Positions 54,753 through 63,197 are shown, numbered from the stretch's first letter. The stretch: 64,000 nt of DNA from Lachnotalea sp. AF33-28 (GCF_003477885.1 NZ_QUEE01000017.1:75323-139322); one strand, 5' to 3'. The notes: generated by a model from the letters alone, not told the origin. Made by a program: numbers and translations.

Positions 54753-54780
54753 TTGATAATTAAGGGTACGATAATATAAC
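54753..54780 (+). promoter_or_regulatory. Probable promoter of the defence island
   Basis: TTGATA (54753-54758), 16-base spacer, TATAAC (54775-54780), about 45 bases before the first gene. Confidence 0.55.
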
Positions 54781-54828
54781 AATATTTTAATATATTTCCC
54801 ATTGTAGGGTTAGACAGGAGGTTGGTGA

Positions 54829-55107
54829 ATGAATTTTGCCTATAATAAATTATGGAAGCTGTTAATTGATAAAAATATGAATAAACAAGGACTAAAGAAG
54901 ATAAGTGGAATAAGTTCCGCCTCCATTGCTAAATTAGGAAAGGGTGGAAATATTATAACCGATGTGTTACTGAAAATCTGTGAAGCACTTGAGTGCGGTA
55001 TATCTGATATTATGGAAGTAGTAAGAGAAAGTTCGGAGTCTACTACTAGCAAAAGAGGTACTGCTAATTGCATAAAGAAGAGTGCCAGATATAAAATGGT
55101 GAGGTAG
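54829..55107 (+). CDS. Small Xre-type helix-turn-helix regulator
   Basis: 92 residues, ATG 54829 after AGGAGG at 54817-54822. Residues 5-65 form a Cro/CI-type HTH: WKLLIDKNMNKQGLKKISGISSASIAKLGKGGNIITDVLLKICEALECGISDIM, a layout common in controllers of restriction-modification loci. The C-terminus is basic. It is the first gene of the island, nine bases before the methyltransferase, and may delay expression of the effectors until methylation is established. That control role is inferred from comparable loci. Confidence 0.85.
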   Translation: MNFAYNKLWKLLIDKNMNKQGLKKISGISSASIAKLGKGGNIITDVLLKICEALECGISDIMEVVRESSESTTSKRGTANCIKKSARYKMVR

Positions 55108-55116
55108 AGTTGACAA

Positions 55117-56103
55117 ATGATTAAAGAACAGAATGATAAAAAAGTAGCAATAGATTTGTTTGATGGATATTTGTCATATGCAACTGAATATGGTAAGTGC
55201 CTTTGCGGTGATAGTTTGGAGATTTTAGATAAGTTTGAAGATAATAGTATAGACTTATTGATTACTTCTCCACCATTTGCACTTCAAAGGCAAAAAGAGT
55301 ATGGAAATCAAGCTCAAAATGAGTATGTAGATTGGTTTTTGCAATTTGCTTCAGTTGCTAGGCATAAGTTGAAAGATGCAGGAAGTATGGTTATTGATTT
55401 AGGTGGATCCTATTGTAAAGGTAGGCCTGTAAGATCTTTATATCAGTATAGGCTTTTAATAAAAATGTGTGATGATTTACAGTTTAATTTGGCTGAAGAG
55501 TTTTTTTGGTACAACCCATCAAAGCTACCTTCACCTATTGAGTGGGTCAACAAGAGAAAAATACGTGCAAAAGATAGCGTAAATACAAATTGGTGGTTTT
55601 CAAAAACAGATTATCCAAAAGCTGATGTAAAAAAAGTGTTAAACCCTTATTCAAAATCTATGAAAAAGTTATTAAGTAGTGAGGGGACTTATTATATTCC
55701 AAATACTGATCGCCCCTCAGGTCATAGAATGAGTGATAAATTTAATATAGATAATGGCGGGGCGATACCATCAAATTTATTACAAATATCGAATACAGAA
55801 AGCAATGGTCATTATTTGAACTTTTGTAAAAAAATAGGTACAAAAGGCCATCCAGCTCGTTTTCCGATAGCTTTACCTGGATTTTATATTGATTTTTTGA
55901 CAGATGAAGGGGATTTAGTTGTGGATATCTTTTCTGGATCTAATACTACAGGATTAGCTGCAGAGCAACGTAAAAGAAAATGGATTACAATAGAATTGAA
56001 TCAGGAATATATGGCTACAAGTGTATTACGTTTTTCGGATACTGAAACTCAAGCAAAAGAAAGATATGAAAGTCTTATGAATGGGCAAAGCCTTGTATTG
56101 TAA
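55117..56103 (+). CDS. Beta-class site-specific DNA methyltransferase (probable N4-cytosine type)
   Basis: 328 residues, ATG 55117. Motif IV is TSPPFALQRQKEYG (SPPF at 51-54), found mainly in N4-cytosine enzymes but sometimes in N6-adenine ones. The SAM-binding motif I comes late, as VVDIFSGSNTTGLAAEQRKRKWITIEL (about 267-293), giving the beta-class order. The central variable part (about 110-220) would read the target site. Expected to protect host DNA against the nuclease/helicase proteins downstream. Codon use is strongly AT-rich compared with the backbone. Recognition sequence unknown. Confidence 0.88.
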   Translation: MIKEQNDKKVAIDLFDGYLSYATEYGKCLCGDSLEILDKFEDNSIDLLITSPPFALQRQKEYGNQAQNEYVDWFLQFASVARHKLKDAGSMVIDLGGSYCKGRPVRSLYQYRLLIKMCDDLQFNLAEEFFWYNPSKLPSPIEWVNKRKIRAKDSVNTNWWFSKTDYPKADVKKVLNPYSKSMKKLLSSEGTYYIPNTDRPSGHRMSDKFNIDNGGAIPSNLLQISNTESNGHYLNFCKKIGTKGHPARFPIALPGFYIDFLTDEGDLVVDIFSGSNTTGLAAEQRKRKWITIELNQEYMATSVLRFSDTETQAKERYESLMNGQSLVL

Positions 56104-56125
56104 AATATAAATAATGGAGGTTTAT

Positions 56126-56656
56126 ATGAGTCAAAAACTAAGTCCGACAGTATTACATAAAAAGTTTATTGACTCGTTGGGGCAATATGTAAAGTATTAT
56201 AGTAATATTGAAGACAAGCCTCTTATTGTGACATTAAAGTCTCCCTATAATATTACTCTTAAAGTCTATTTATATAATTGTACTAACCCTTCGGGTGCTA
56301 AACAGGCTGGAGAATATAAGAGTCAGCTTATTTTGCCAGGACAAAAACGTCATACACGTGGTAAATTTGAACTTGAATTAGGAAAGAAAACTTTACTTGT
56401 CGGGTTTGCCACAATTACAGGAGATATTGATGATGGGGTTTTTGTGATATGGGATTTGCGAAAGCATATGGAATTTGCATATAGCACAAATGTGCAAGTT
56501 AGCCTTAAAACCTTACTCCGCGCATATACAGAACATATGTTTTGCATGAAAAAACGAGGAAACGCGGAATGGATTGTAGTATCACGTCCAGATAAGTTGA
56601 TTTTTGCTATTCAGGAACGTATAAATCTTGATATTAAATTGTTGTTAGAGGGATGA
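56126..56656 (+). CDS. Unknown 176-residue protein between methyltransferase and helicase
   Basis: Starts at ATG 56126, eight bases after a GGAGG; ATG 56114 overlaps that site. The protein is alpha/beta with LIVTLKSPYNITLKVYLYNCTNPSGAKQAGEYKSQLILPGQKR, GKKTLLVGFATITGDIDDGVFVIWDLRKHMEFAYSTNVQVSLKTL and a helical C-terminus. The G-D/D-G-VFVIWD-x-x-K-H pattern recalls DNA-recognition or nuclease-like domains sometimes found beside DNA methylases, but I cannot confirm a catalytic PD-(D/E)xK site. One base separates it from the helicase gene, so it belongs to the system. Candidate specificity or nuclease subunit. Confidence 0.7.
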   Translation: MSQKLSPTVLHKKFIDSLGQYVKYYSNIEDKPLIVTLKSPYNITLKVYLYNCTNPSGAKQAGEYKSQLILPGQKRHTRGKFELELGKKTLLVGFATITGDIDDGVFVIWDLRKHMEFAYSTNVQVSLKTLLRAYTEHMFCMKKRGNAEWIVVSRPDKLIFAIQERINLDIKLLLEG

Positions 56657-56657
56657 T

Positions 56658-58787
56658 ATGACACTTTCAAATTATGATTTTAAGAGTTCATATAATCGTA
56701 TTGATGATGATATTGCTGAGGAGTTTTATTTGCCTTGTATGCGAAGTTCAGTTAAGTATGATAGAATATCTGGATTTTATGGCAGTACAGTTTATATCAT
56801 AGCATGGAAGGCGCTTAAAGAGTTTATTAATAATCAAGGAGAAATGAGAATTGTATGTTCTCCGGTACTATCCGATGATGATAGAAAAGCAATGGAAGAG
56901 GGAGAACAGGCCAAACAAGATGAAATATTAGAGGAATCTCTAAAAAAAGAATTACAAGATATGCTTGATGACGAAAATTTAAAGCTACCAGCGAGATTAT
57001 TGGCGTGTATGATCGCGAGTGGTATAATTAAACTGAAAATCTGTATTATTAAAGATATAATCCACCCTTCAATTAGGAGCATGCTTCATGATAAGACTGG
57101 TATTTTTTATGACGCTGATGGTAATGCAGTTGGTTTTAGAGGTTCTTTTAATGAGACTTATAAGGGCTTGTCAAATGACGGTAATATTGAGTCCACAGAT
57201 GTTTTTCAAAGTTGGGATGGTGGAAAAGAAGCAATAAGAGTATCAGATGCTATTGATTTGTTCAGTCGTATTTGGGATGGAGAAGCAGGAGAGAATGTAA
57301 AAGTATATGATATTCCAAATGCAATTAAAGAGGCTATTTTTCAACAAGCCAGTCAATCTGACTTTGAATTATTGCTGGATGAAATTCAAACACAAATTTC
57401 AAATGAAGAAAAATGGAAACCTGGTTTGAAAGGACGAACACCTCGAAAACACCAAATTGTAGCTCTTGATCACTGGATTGCAGCAGGTAGAAGAGGAATA
57501 CTTAAGCATGCAACCGGTAGCGGAAAAACATTTACAGCTATATGTGCTATAAGAGATTCTCTTGTAAGAGGTGAAACGATAATTGTCTTTGTACCATCTA
57601 AGGAATTGTTATATCATTGGAAGAAAGAAATAAAGACAAGTATTCCTGATTTAGATATTTTCTTTTTGTTATGCGGTGATAATAATAATTCATGGCGGAA
57701 CTTGAATGAACTCGACAAATGGACGAATAAAAATAATAGAGTATATAAGATTGTTATTGCAATGATGACCACAGCAGCAAGCGTTGATTTTATATCTAAT
57801 GTACATGGTGGTGAACATCTTTTTGTTATTGCTGATGAGGTACATAGACTTGGTAGTAGGCAGAGGCGTAACGTTTTTAACATTATTTCAGGACCTAGAT
57901 TAGGTTTATCAGCAACACCTGAAAGGTATGGTGATCCAGAAGGAACGAATGCAATATTTGAATACTTTGGTGATATTATACAACCAGAATATTCTCTTGA
58001 AGATGCAATTAAAGATCATGTGTTAACTAGATATTTCTATCATCCACAACAAGTTTATTTGAGTCCTCCAGAGCAAGATGAATGGAATTCGGTATCAGCA
58101 GAAATATCAAAATTATTTGCTAGACAGGCTACTAATGATAAATCAATGACTGATATAATGTTAAGCAATCCACATATTAGTCAATTATTAATAAAGCGTG
58201 CGAGGATATTAAAGAATGCGGAGAATAAAGTAACATTAGCAATAAATATCTTAAAGCAACATTTTAAAGTCGGACAAAGATGGATAATTTATTGCGATAA
58301 TCAAAATCAGCTTAAAACTATAAGGAAAATTGCGGAAGCAGAAGGATTTGATGCATTTGAGTATTTTTCAGAGATGGAAGGAGATCGAGATGAAACTTTG
58401 AAATATTTTTTGCGTCATGGTGGAGTGTTAATTTCTATTAAGTGCTTAGATGAAGGCGTTGACGTCCCATCTACCACACATGCACTTATACTAGCATCTT
58501 CAAAGAATCCCAGAGAGTTTATTCAAAGAAGAGGACGAGTTTTGAGGCAGAGTCCTGGAAAAACATTTGCTCATTTATATGATGCGATAACTCTTCCGAA
58601 TGGAAAAATCGAAGAGTTTGATAAAAGTAACAATATTGTAACGGGAGAGTTGTCTCGTGCAATTCAATTTGGTGCTTGGGCTGAGAATCCGAGTTGTATT
58701 ACAGATCTTAAACTAATAGCTATTGATTATGGAATAAACTATATGGATTATGTGTATGGGGGAATAGAAAATGATGAACACGAATGA
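56658..58787 (+). CDS. PLD-family nuclease / SF2 helicase fusion protein
   Basis: 709 residues, ATG 56658. The N-terminal domain (about 20-210) is phospholipase-D-like: a single H-x-K motif at H144/K146 with D152, then GSFNET (G162-S163-x-N165), as in PLD nucleases that dimerise to form the active site. The SF2 helicase follows: RKHQIVALDHW, Walker A HATGSGKTFTA (about 284-294), DEVH at 393-396 in VIADEVHRLGS, LGLSATPER (417-423), and the C-terminal motifs ISIKCLDEGVDVPSTTHALIL and FIQRRGRVLRQSPGK. A motor joined to a nuclease suits translocation and cleavage of unmodified DNA. It overlaps the next gene by 17 bases. Confidence 0.85.
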   Translation: MTLSNYDFKSSYNRIDDDIAEEFYLPCMRSSVKYDRISGFYGSTVYIIAWKALKEFINNQGEMRIVCSPVLSDDDRKAMEEGEQAKQDEILEESLKKELQDMLDDENLKLPARLLACMIASGIIKLKICIIKDIIHPSIRSMLHDKTGIFYDADGNAVGFRGSFNETYKGLSNDGNIESTDVFQSWDGGKEAIRVSDAIDLFSRIWDGEAGENVKVYDIPNAIKEAIFQQASQSDFELLLDEIQTQISNEEKWKPGLKGRTPRKHQIVALDHWIAAGRRGILKHATGSGKTFTAICAIRDSLVRGETIIVFVPSKELLYHWKKEIKTSIPDLDIFFLLCGDNNNSWRNLNELDKWTNKNNRVYKIVIAMMTTAASVDFISNVHGGEHLFVIADEVHRLGSRQRRNVFNIISGPRLGLSATPERYGDPEGTNAIFEYFGDIIQPEYSLEDAIKDHVLTRYFYHPQQVYLSPPEQDEWNSVSAEISKLFARQATNDKSMTDIMLSNPHISQLLIKRARILKNAENKVTLAINILKQHFKVGQRWIIYCDNQNQLKTIRKIAEAEGFDAFEYFSEMEGDRDETLKYFLRHGGVLISIKCLDEGVDVPSTTHALILASSKNPREFIQRRGRVLRQSPGKTFAHLYDAITLPNGKIEEFDKSNNIVTGELSRAIQFGAWAENPSCITDLKLIAIDYGINYMDYVYGGIENDEHE

Positions 58788-58989
58788 TAACTTGCAAAAA
58801 ATAATGTTAACGTTGGAACGGATTCGAAGTGAGAAATATCCTCATGTTTCAAAAGAAATAGTTGAAAATATTATAAATATTCAATTTGAAAATCAGGAAA
58901 TGGATAGTCGCCATACTGGTCGTGCAACAACACATCAAGTTATTAGAAAATATATTGAAGAACAAAGTCAGGGGGTGAAAAAATGTTAA
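58771..58989 (+). CDS. Small system-associated protein, 72 residues
   Basis: ATG 58771 (or 58774) with GGGGGAA upstream, overlapping the helicase gene by 17 bases and the ATPase gene by seven. The sequence is helical and charged: MMNTNDNLQKIMLTLERIRSEKYPHVSKEIVENIINIQFENQE. Similar short proteins are annotated beside DNA-modification ATPases, but none has a known function to my knowledge. The double overlap shows it is translated as part of the system and probably a subunit or adaptor. Confidence 0.7.
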   Translation: MMNTNDNLQKIMLTLERIRSEKYPHVSKEIVENIINIQFENQEMDSRHTGRATTHQVIRKYIEEQSQGVKKC

Positions 58990-60965
58990 GGTTTGAGCAA
59001 CTTATGATTAATAATTTTGGTCCGTTTAAAGGAGTACAAGAACTTAGCTTTGGTGATAAAGATGGTGTGACTATAATTTGGGGAGACAATGGTCAAGGTA
59101 AAACCACTTTGCTGAATGCATTTAGGTATGCGCTATATGGGCATATAAAAGATCGTCGAGGCTCCTCTACTGATTTTCTTATTCTTTCAAATATTGAAGC
59201 AGTTGAAGAAGGCATTTATGGTTTTTCTATTGTTTTGAAAATGAGTAATGGTTCCGATAAATATATTCTTACAAGAGATGTACATCCAAGGGATGGAGTT
59301 ATAAAGCCTAAAACTAATGAGGATTTTGTTGAGGATTGCTTCTTAAAGAAGAATGGAAATATTCTCTCTGTATCTGATAGGGAGCATGAATTAGCACTTA
59401 TTATGCCAACTGATATTTCAAGGTTTTTTTTGTTTGATGGTGAGCTATTACAGGAATATGAGGCCTTACTTGATGAAAATTCCAATGATGGAGTTTTAAT
59501 TAAAACAAGTATAGAAAAAATACTAGGGATGCCAATTTTGACAAATAGCGCAAAAGATTTATCTGAACTTGTTTCAGAGTATATTACTGCCAAAAATAAA
59601 GCAGCTCAGAATGATAAAAATACATCTGAGTATGCTCATGCTATGGAAACTCTAATTGATCAAATTGAAGGCCATAAACTTGAGGTTGATAGACTTGAAG
59701 AACTTTTAGAAAAAGAAGTTGATAAACTTGAAGCTGTAAAGAAAAAAATGTCCAATACTGAGAAACTTAGGAACTTATTATCCAGTGAAGCAATAGAAAT
59801 TCAAGCTATTGAGAGTTCGAAAAAGAGACGAGATGAGATAAAGGCAGATATTAATGTAAAAATGAAGAATGCGTGGCAAGGTATGTTGCAGCCTGTTATA
59901 TCCACTATGGTTGTTGATATTAGAAACAAACTGGGAGAATATAATAAGAAAAAGGCTACCATACAAGCAAGCCAAACTACAATTAGAGAAATAGAATATG
60001 CAATAAAGTTGCATAAGTGTAGAATATGCGAACGGAAGGTTTCAGATGAGTTAGAAACATTTTTAAGAGAAAAGTTGGAATTAATTAGGAATGAAACGAT
60101 GCTGCTCTCTGATGAAGAAAAAAATGAATTAAATTCTTTACAAATTAGACTTAATGCTTTTCAATCGATTAATTTACAAAATGATGGCCCATTAATTAAG
60201 AGTAAAATTGAGGATTTAAATAAAGCAGAAATAGAAATTACTGATGCAGAGGGACGTTTGAGCGATATAAAAAAAGAACTTAAAACATATGGTGATTATG
60301 ACCCAGATACACCAACATTAGCAAATGATTATTCTATCTGTCAAGCAAGGATAACAGAATTAAAAACTGGTATAAAAAATGAGAAAAAGGCTATAGCAGA
60401 AGCGATTATTACAAGCGATAAGCTTGATAAAAAGATAAGCAGCTTATCCAAAAACAAAGATGTTTTAGCTGCTAATGAAAAATTAATACTGTGCCAAGAC
60501 ATAGAAAGAGTTTTTGAGTTGGGTATAAACCAGTATCGTAATAGTCTTAAGTGTAATGTGGAATCAGATGCTTCAAAGCTTTTTGCGAAAATGAGTTTAG
60601 ATGAAGATTATGAGAAATTGGAAATTGATGACAACTACGGATTAGAGATAATACATAAGAAAGGAATTAAAGTACCAAACAGGTCAGCTGGATTTGAACA
60701 TGTTGTTGCACTTTCTTTAATAGGTGCACTTCATAAAAATGCACCGTTACAAGGACCAGTTATTATGGATTCGCCATTTGGCCGATTAGGTATAAAACAT
60801 AAGGAGAATGTTACAGTTAACCTTCCTGCTCTTTCAGGTCAAGTTATCTTATTAGTTTATGATGGGGAAATTGATCCAGCTAAGTCTAGGGAACTATTGG
60901 GAGGAAATTTATTGAAGGAATATAGATTGGAAAGGGTATCATCGTTCCATAAACGAATATGTTGA
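58983..60965 (+). CDS. DndD-like ABC/SMC-type ATPase
   Basis: 660 residues, ATG 58983. N-terminal Walker A IIWGDNGQGKTTLLNAFRYALYG (about 31-53), a DndD-like FFLFDGELLQEYEAL segment (about 148-162), a long coiled coil (about 215-520) with a CRIC zinc-hook motif at 346-349, and the C-terminal half: signature RSAGFEHVVALSLIGALHK, Walker B GPVIMDSPFGRLG. It would form a head-engaged dimer that senses DNA structures or ends. The sulfur-incorporation partners of DndD (DndA, DndC) are absent, so it probably serves restriction or sensing with the helicase and methyltransferase. Confidence 0.85.
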   Translation: MLRFEQLMINNFGPFKGVQELSFGDKDGVTIIWGDNGQGKTTLLNAFRYALYGHIKDRRGSSTDFLILSNIEAVEEGIYGFSIVLKMSNGSDKYILTRDVHPRDGVIKPKTNEDFVEDCFLKKNGNILSVSDREHELALIMPTDISRFFLFDGELLQEYEALLDENSNDGVLIKTSIEKILGMPILTNSAKDLSELVSEYITAKNKAAQNDKNTSEYAHAMETLIDQIEGHKLEVDRLEELLEKEVDKLEAVKKKMSNTEKLRNLLSSEAIEIQAIESSKKRRDEIKADINVKMKNAWQGMLQPVISTMVVDIRNKLGEYNKKKATIQASQTTIREIEYAIKLHKCRICERKVSDELETFLREKLELIRNETMLLSDEEKNELNSLQIRLNAFQSINLQNDGPLIKSKIEDLNKAEIEITDAEGRLSDIKKELKTYGDYDPDTPTLANDYSICQARITELKTGIKNEKKAIAEAIITSDKLDKKISSLSKNKDVLAANEKLILCQDIERVFELGINQYRNSLKCNVESDASKLFAKMSLDEDYEKLEIDDNYGLEIIHKKGIKVPNRSAGFEHVVALSLIGALHKNAPLQGPVIMDSPFGRLGIKHKENVTVNLPALSGQVILLVYDGEIDPAKSRELLGGNLLKEYRLERVSSFHKRIC

Positions 60966-60983
60966 GAGAAGGAGAAAGGTATA

Positions 60984-61346
60984 ATGGCTGATATTGTTGA
61001 TATTGCATTATCTACTGAAGCTTCAAGGATAGCAGATAGCATACTTGAAAAAGAGTTATTTAAAAATAAGTCGGATGTGATGACATTTGCGGCAGCATAT
61101 ATGATAAAGCATTATTTTGATGAATTTGATCCCTCTACATATTATCAATCTGATAATGATGGGTCGAATTATAGTTATAGTACATTTGATTCTGATGGAA
61201 AATGGTCAACATTAATAAAAGCACTATATCCTAATGCGGATACTCCGTACTTGTTTTTGCGTGCACTAATGAATCAAGGACTTATTTCATTGAGCCAAAG
61301 GATGAGAGAAGAACCTGAATTCTCTCTGTTAAGCGAGATTAATTAA
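60984..61346 (+). CDS. Small terminal protein of the island, 120 residues
   Basis: ATG 60984 after GAAGGAGAAAG, 18 bases after the ATPase. A ribbon/helix-type N-terminus (DIALSTEASRIADSILEKELFKNKSDVMTFAAAYMIKHY) is followed by an acidic linker and a helical C-terminus (YLFLRALMNQGLISLSQRM). The FKNKSDVMTFAAA pattern resembles small proteins associated with Dnd loci, but the match is from memory and weak. It ends the island and may be a DNA-binding accessory factor. Confidence 0.7.
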   Translation: MADIVDIALSTEASRIADSILEKELFKNKSDVMTFAAAYMIKHYFDEFDPSTYYQSDNDGSNYSYSTFDSDGKWSTLIKALYPNADTPYLFLRALMNQGLISLSQRMREEPEFSLLSEIN

Positions 61347-61350
61347 GAGT

Positions 61351-61590
61351 TCATGGAAGAAATACAGTGTTAATAATAAAGCTCTTGAAGGGTTGAGACT
61401 CAAAGGTTTTATTGTAATAACATTTTTTTGTAAGTAGGTAATCACTCGTACCTTGATTTTTCGTTCTGAAGCCTTCCGGTAGGTTGTCCGACCACGGAAG
61501 CAGCCGGTCCAGCTCCTTCAGCTTCGGAAAGGGTCCCATCTGCCGTATCTGATCCAGTATGTCAGGTACACTGTGAGACAGCACATTCAA
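61351..61590 (-). pseudogene. Fragment of an IS66-type transposase C-terminus
   Basis: A minus-strand frame encodes VPDILDQIRQMGPFPKLKELDRLLPWSDNLPEGFR, which resembles the C-terminal element of IS66-family transposases (a helix followed by LLPWS). No upstream transposase sequence or inverted repeats are visible, so it is a remnant at the island's downstream edge. The rest of 61347-61783 contains a nine-base-stem hairpin at 61725-61750 and no gene. Confidence 0.4.
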
Positions 61591-61783
61591 CTAACTTCGG
61601 AAAGAACCCACTTGGTGCTTACAACAAACAGGGTTATGAACAGTAGCATAAGTAATGAAACGAAATGAGCGGTTTGACACTTCCATGTGCTCATATTAAA
61701 ATAAAAAAAACTGGTTATGGATTTGTACGCCTTAGGCAGAGAAGGCGTACCCGGCAAATCGAAATTTCAGGAGGTACATAAGT

Positions 61784-62116
61784 TTGAAGAACATGATTGC
61801 ATACTGTGGGCTGGACTGTGAAAAATGCGACGCATATCTTGCAACAATCAATGACGACCAGGCGTTGCGTGAGAAAACTGTAAAACTATGGGCGGAGTTA
61901 AATAATGCCCCCATTCTGCCTGAACATATCAACTGTGAAGGTTGTCGTGTCGATGGGGCTAAAACGGTATACTGCGATAGTCTCTGCGCGATTCGTCAGT
62001 GCGCGCTGAAAAAAAGTGTGGCTACATGCGGCGATTGCCCGGAGCTGGAAAAATGTCAGACTGTTGGAATGATTTTCTCAAACAATCCTGACGCGCTGAA
62101 AAACCTCAAAAGATAG
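61784..62116 (+). CDS. DUF3795 cysteine-rich protein
   Basis: 110 residues. TTG 61784 is the best start (CAGGAGG at 61769-61775, spacing 8); ATG 61793 is further away. The cysteine pattern AYCGLDCEKCDAYLAT, CEGCRVDG, YCDSLCAIRQCAL and CGDCPELEKC is typical of DUF3795, probably a zinc or iron-sulphur protein of unknown function. GC content rises compared with the island, closer to the backbone. Confidence 0.75.
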   Translation: MKNMIAYCGLDCEKCDAYLATINDDQALREKTVKLWAELNNAPILPEHINCEGCRVDGAKTVYCDSLCAIRQCALKKSVATCGDCPELEKCQTVGMIFSNNPDALKNLKR

Positions 62117-62270
62117 ACTGCATAGTTCTTACTTGACCTTGAAAGCAGAAAAACAATATGTTTGAAAGAATTGATTCCTGATTGGTGGGGTGCCGAACGA
62201 TTTCATGTTGTCTGACAAATCTAATTCGAAGATTAAGAGAAATTATTTTGATATTGAGGAGAAACAGCGA

Positions 62271-62490
62271 ATGGAGATTAAGAGATATGACAGAAATTTT
62301 TCAGTGTGTAAGGTATCTGATTTTAGCGGAGTGAATCTAAATTGATGAATTTGTCTTTATCGGGAAAACCGATGACGAATTATCGGTAGTATGCTGCACA
62401 GAAAACATACCGTAAAATGCCGTGGCCAGAGATGACGGATGGAAAATGATGAGGATTAAGGGCGTTCTATGCCCAATACAAAATTATTAA
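62271..62490 (+). pseudogene. Broken ACT-domain protein gene
   Basis: ATG 62271 with TTGAGGAG starts MEIKRYDRNFSVCKVSDFSGVNLN, then stops; in another frame DEFVFIGKTDDELSVVCCTENIP continues, followed by an in-frame TAA and NAVARDDGWKMMRIKGVL. Joined, these give the usual order of a small ACT-domain protein. One frameshift and one nonsense codon, then loss of the 3' half, show it is dead. The remainder of 62117-62627 holds no other gene. Confidence 0.7.
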
Positions 62491-62627
62491 ATGATACAAT
62501 CCCCGTTACCAAACATAAATGTCTCAATTTATTGAGATGTGGAAGACCGTGCCGGGCGAGGGATGCTTTTTGACCGTTAAGTCAAGAAGATGGTGAGTGA
62601 AATAAATCAGGAGTTGCGGAGGTAATT

Positions 62628-63197
62628 ATGAAAAAGACAGCAGTGTTAGTGTATGATTCGTTTTGCAATTTTGAGGTTAGTACAGCACTTGAAATTTTGG
62701 CTTTAGCTCAAAAAGAAATAACAGTCTTTGCAGCAACAAATTTACCGGTTAAGAGTGAAGATGGTCTAACTATTGTTCCGGATATGGTATTGGCCGATTT
62801 GAATGTTGATGAATATGATAGTTTGTTACTTCCAGGAGCATCGGATATTCGAGAAGCGATTGAAAATCCCGATATCATTAAATTCATAAAAAAATTTAGC
62901 GGCAAGATAATTGGCGCAATTTCTATTGGTCCGATTATGCTTGTCAAAGCAGGACTGTTAAATGGCAAATCGTTTATGGCAGGAACAAACAAAGAAGACA
63001 TTATAGAAGAAGGTTTTTCAGAAGAAGAATTGCAGGGAATGATTGGTTGGGATGACAATTTAGAAAATCCGATAGAAGAAGGATATATTGTCACCGATAA
63101 AATAATAACATCCATATCATATAATTTTGTAAAGTGGGGATTAGCCTTTGGAAAAATGGTAGGAATTGATGTCAATCCAAAGACATTTGGTATTTGA
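62628..63197 (+). CDS. DJ-1/PfpI-family protein lacking the nucleophilic cysteine
   Basis: 189 residues, ATG 62628 after GCGGAGG. DJ-1/PfpI fold: VLVYDSFCNFEVSTALEIL at the start, LLLPGASDIREAIENPDIIKFIKKF, and the nucleophile elbow, which here reads GAISIGPIMLVKAGLL. The position that carries Cys in GAICHGP-type members is Ser (or lies next to Ile for His), so glyoxalase/deglycase chemistry is unlikely. The acidic residue of the site is present at E in NFEVST. Possibly a regulatory or non-catalytic member. Followed by a hairpin at 63229. Confidence 0.82.
   Translation: MKKTAVLVYDSFCNFEVSTALEILALAQKEITVFAATNLPVKSEDGLTIVPDMVLADLNVDEYDSLLLPGASDIREAIENPDIIKFIKKFSGKIIGAISIGPIMLVKAGLLNGKSFMAGTNKEDIIEEGFSEEELQGMIGWDDNLENPIEEGYIVTDKIITSISYNFVKWGLAFGKMVGIDVNPKTFGI

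Noticed and set aside
54620..54802. 60-codon minus-strand frame upstream of the island
   Set aside because: No ribosome site, overlaps the probable promoter, and no recognisable protein features.
54829..61346. Interpretation as a Dnd phosphorothioation system
   Set aside because: No cysteine desulfurase, PAPS-reductase-like DndC or DndB gene is present; the ATPase alone is not sufficient.
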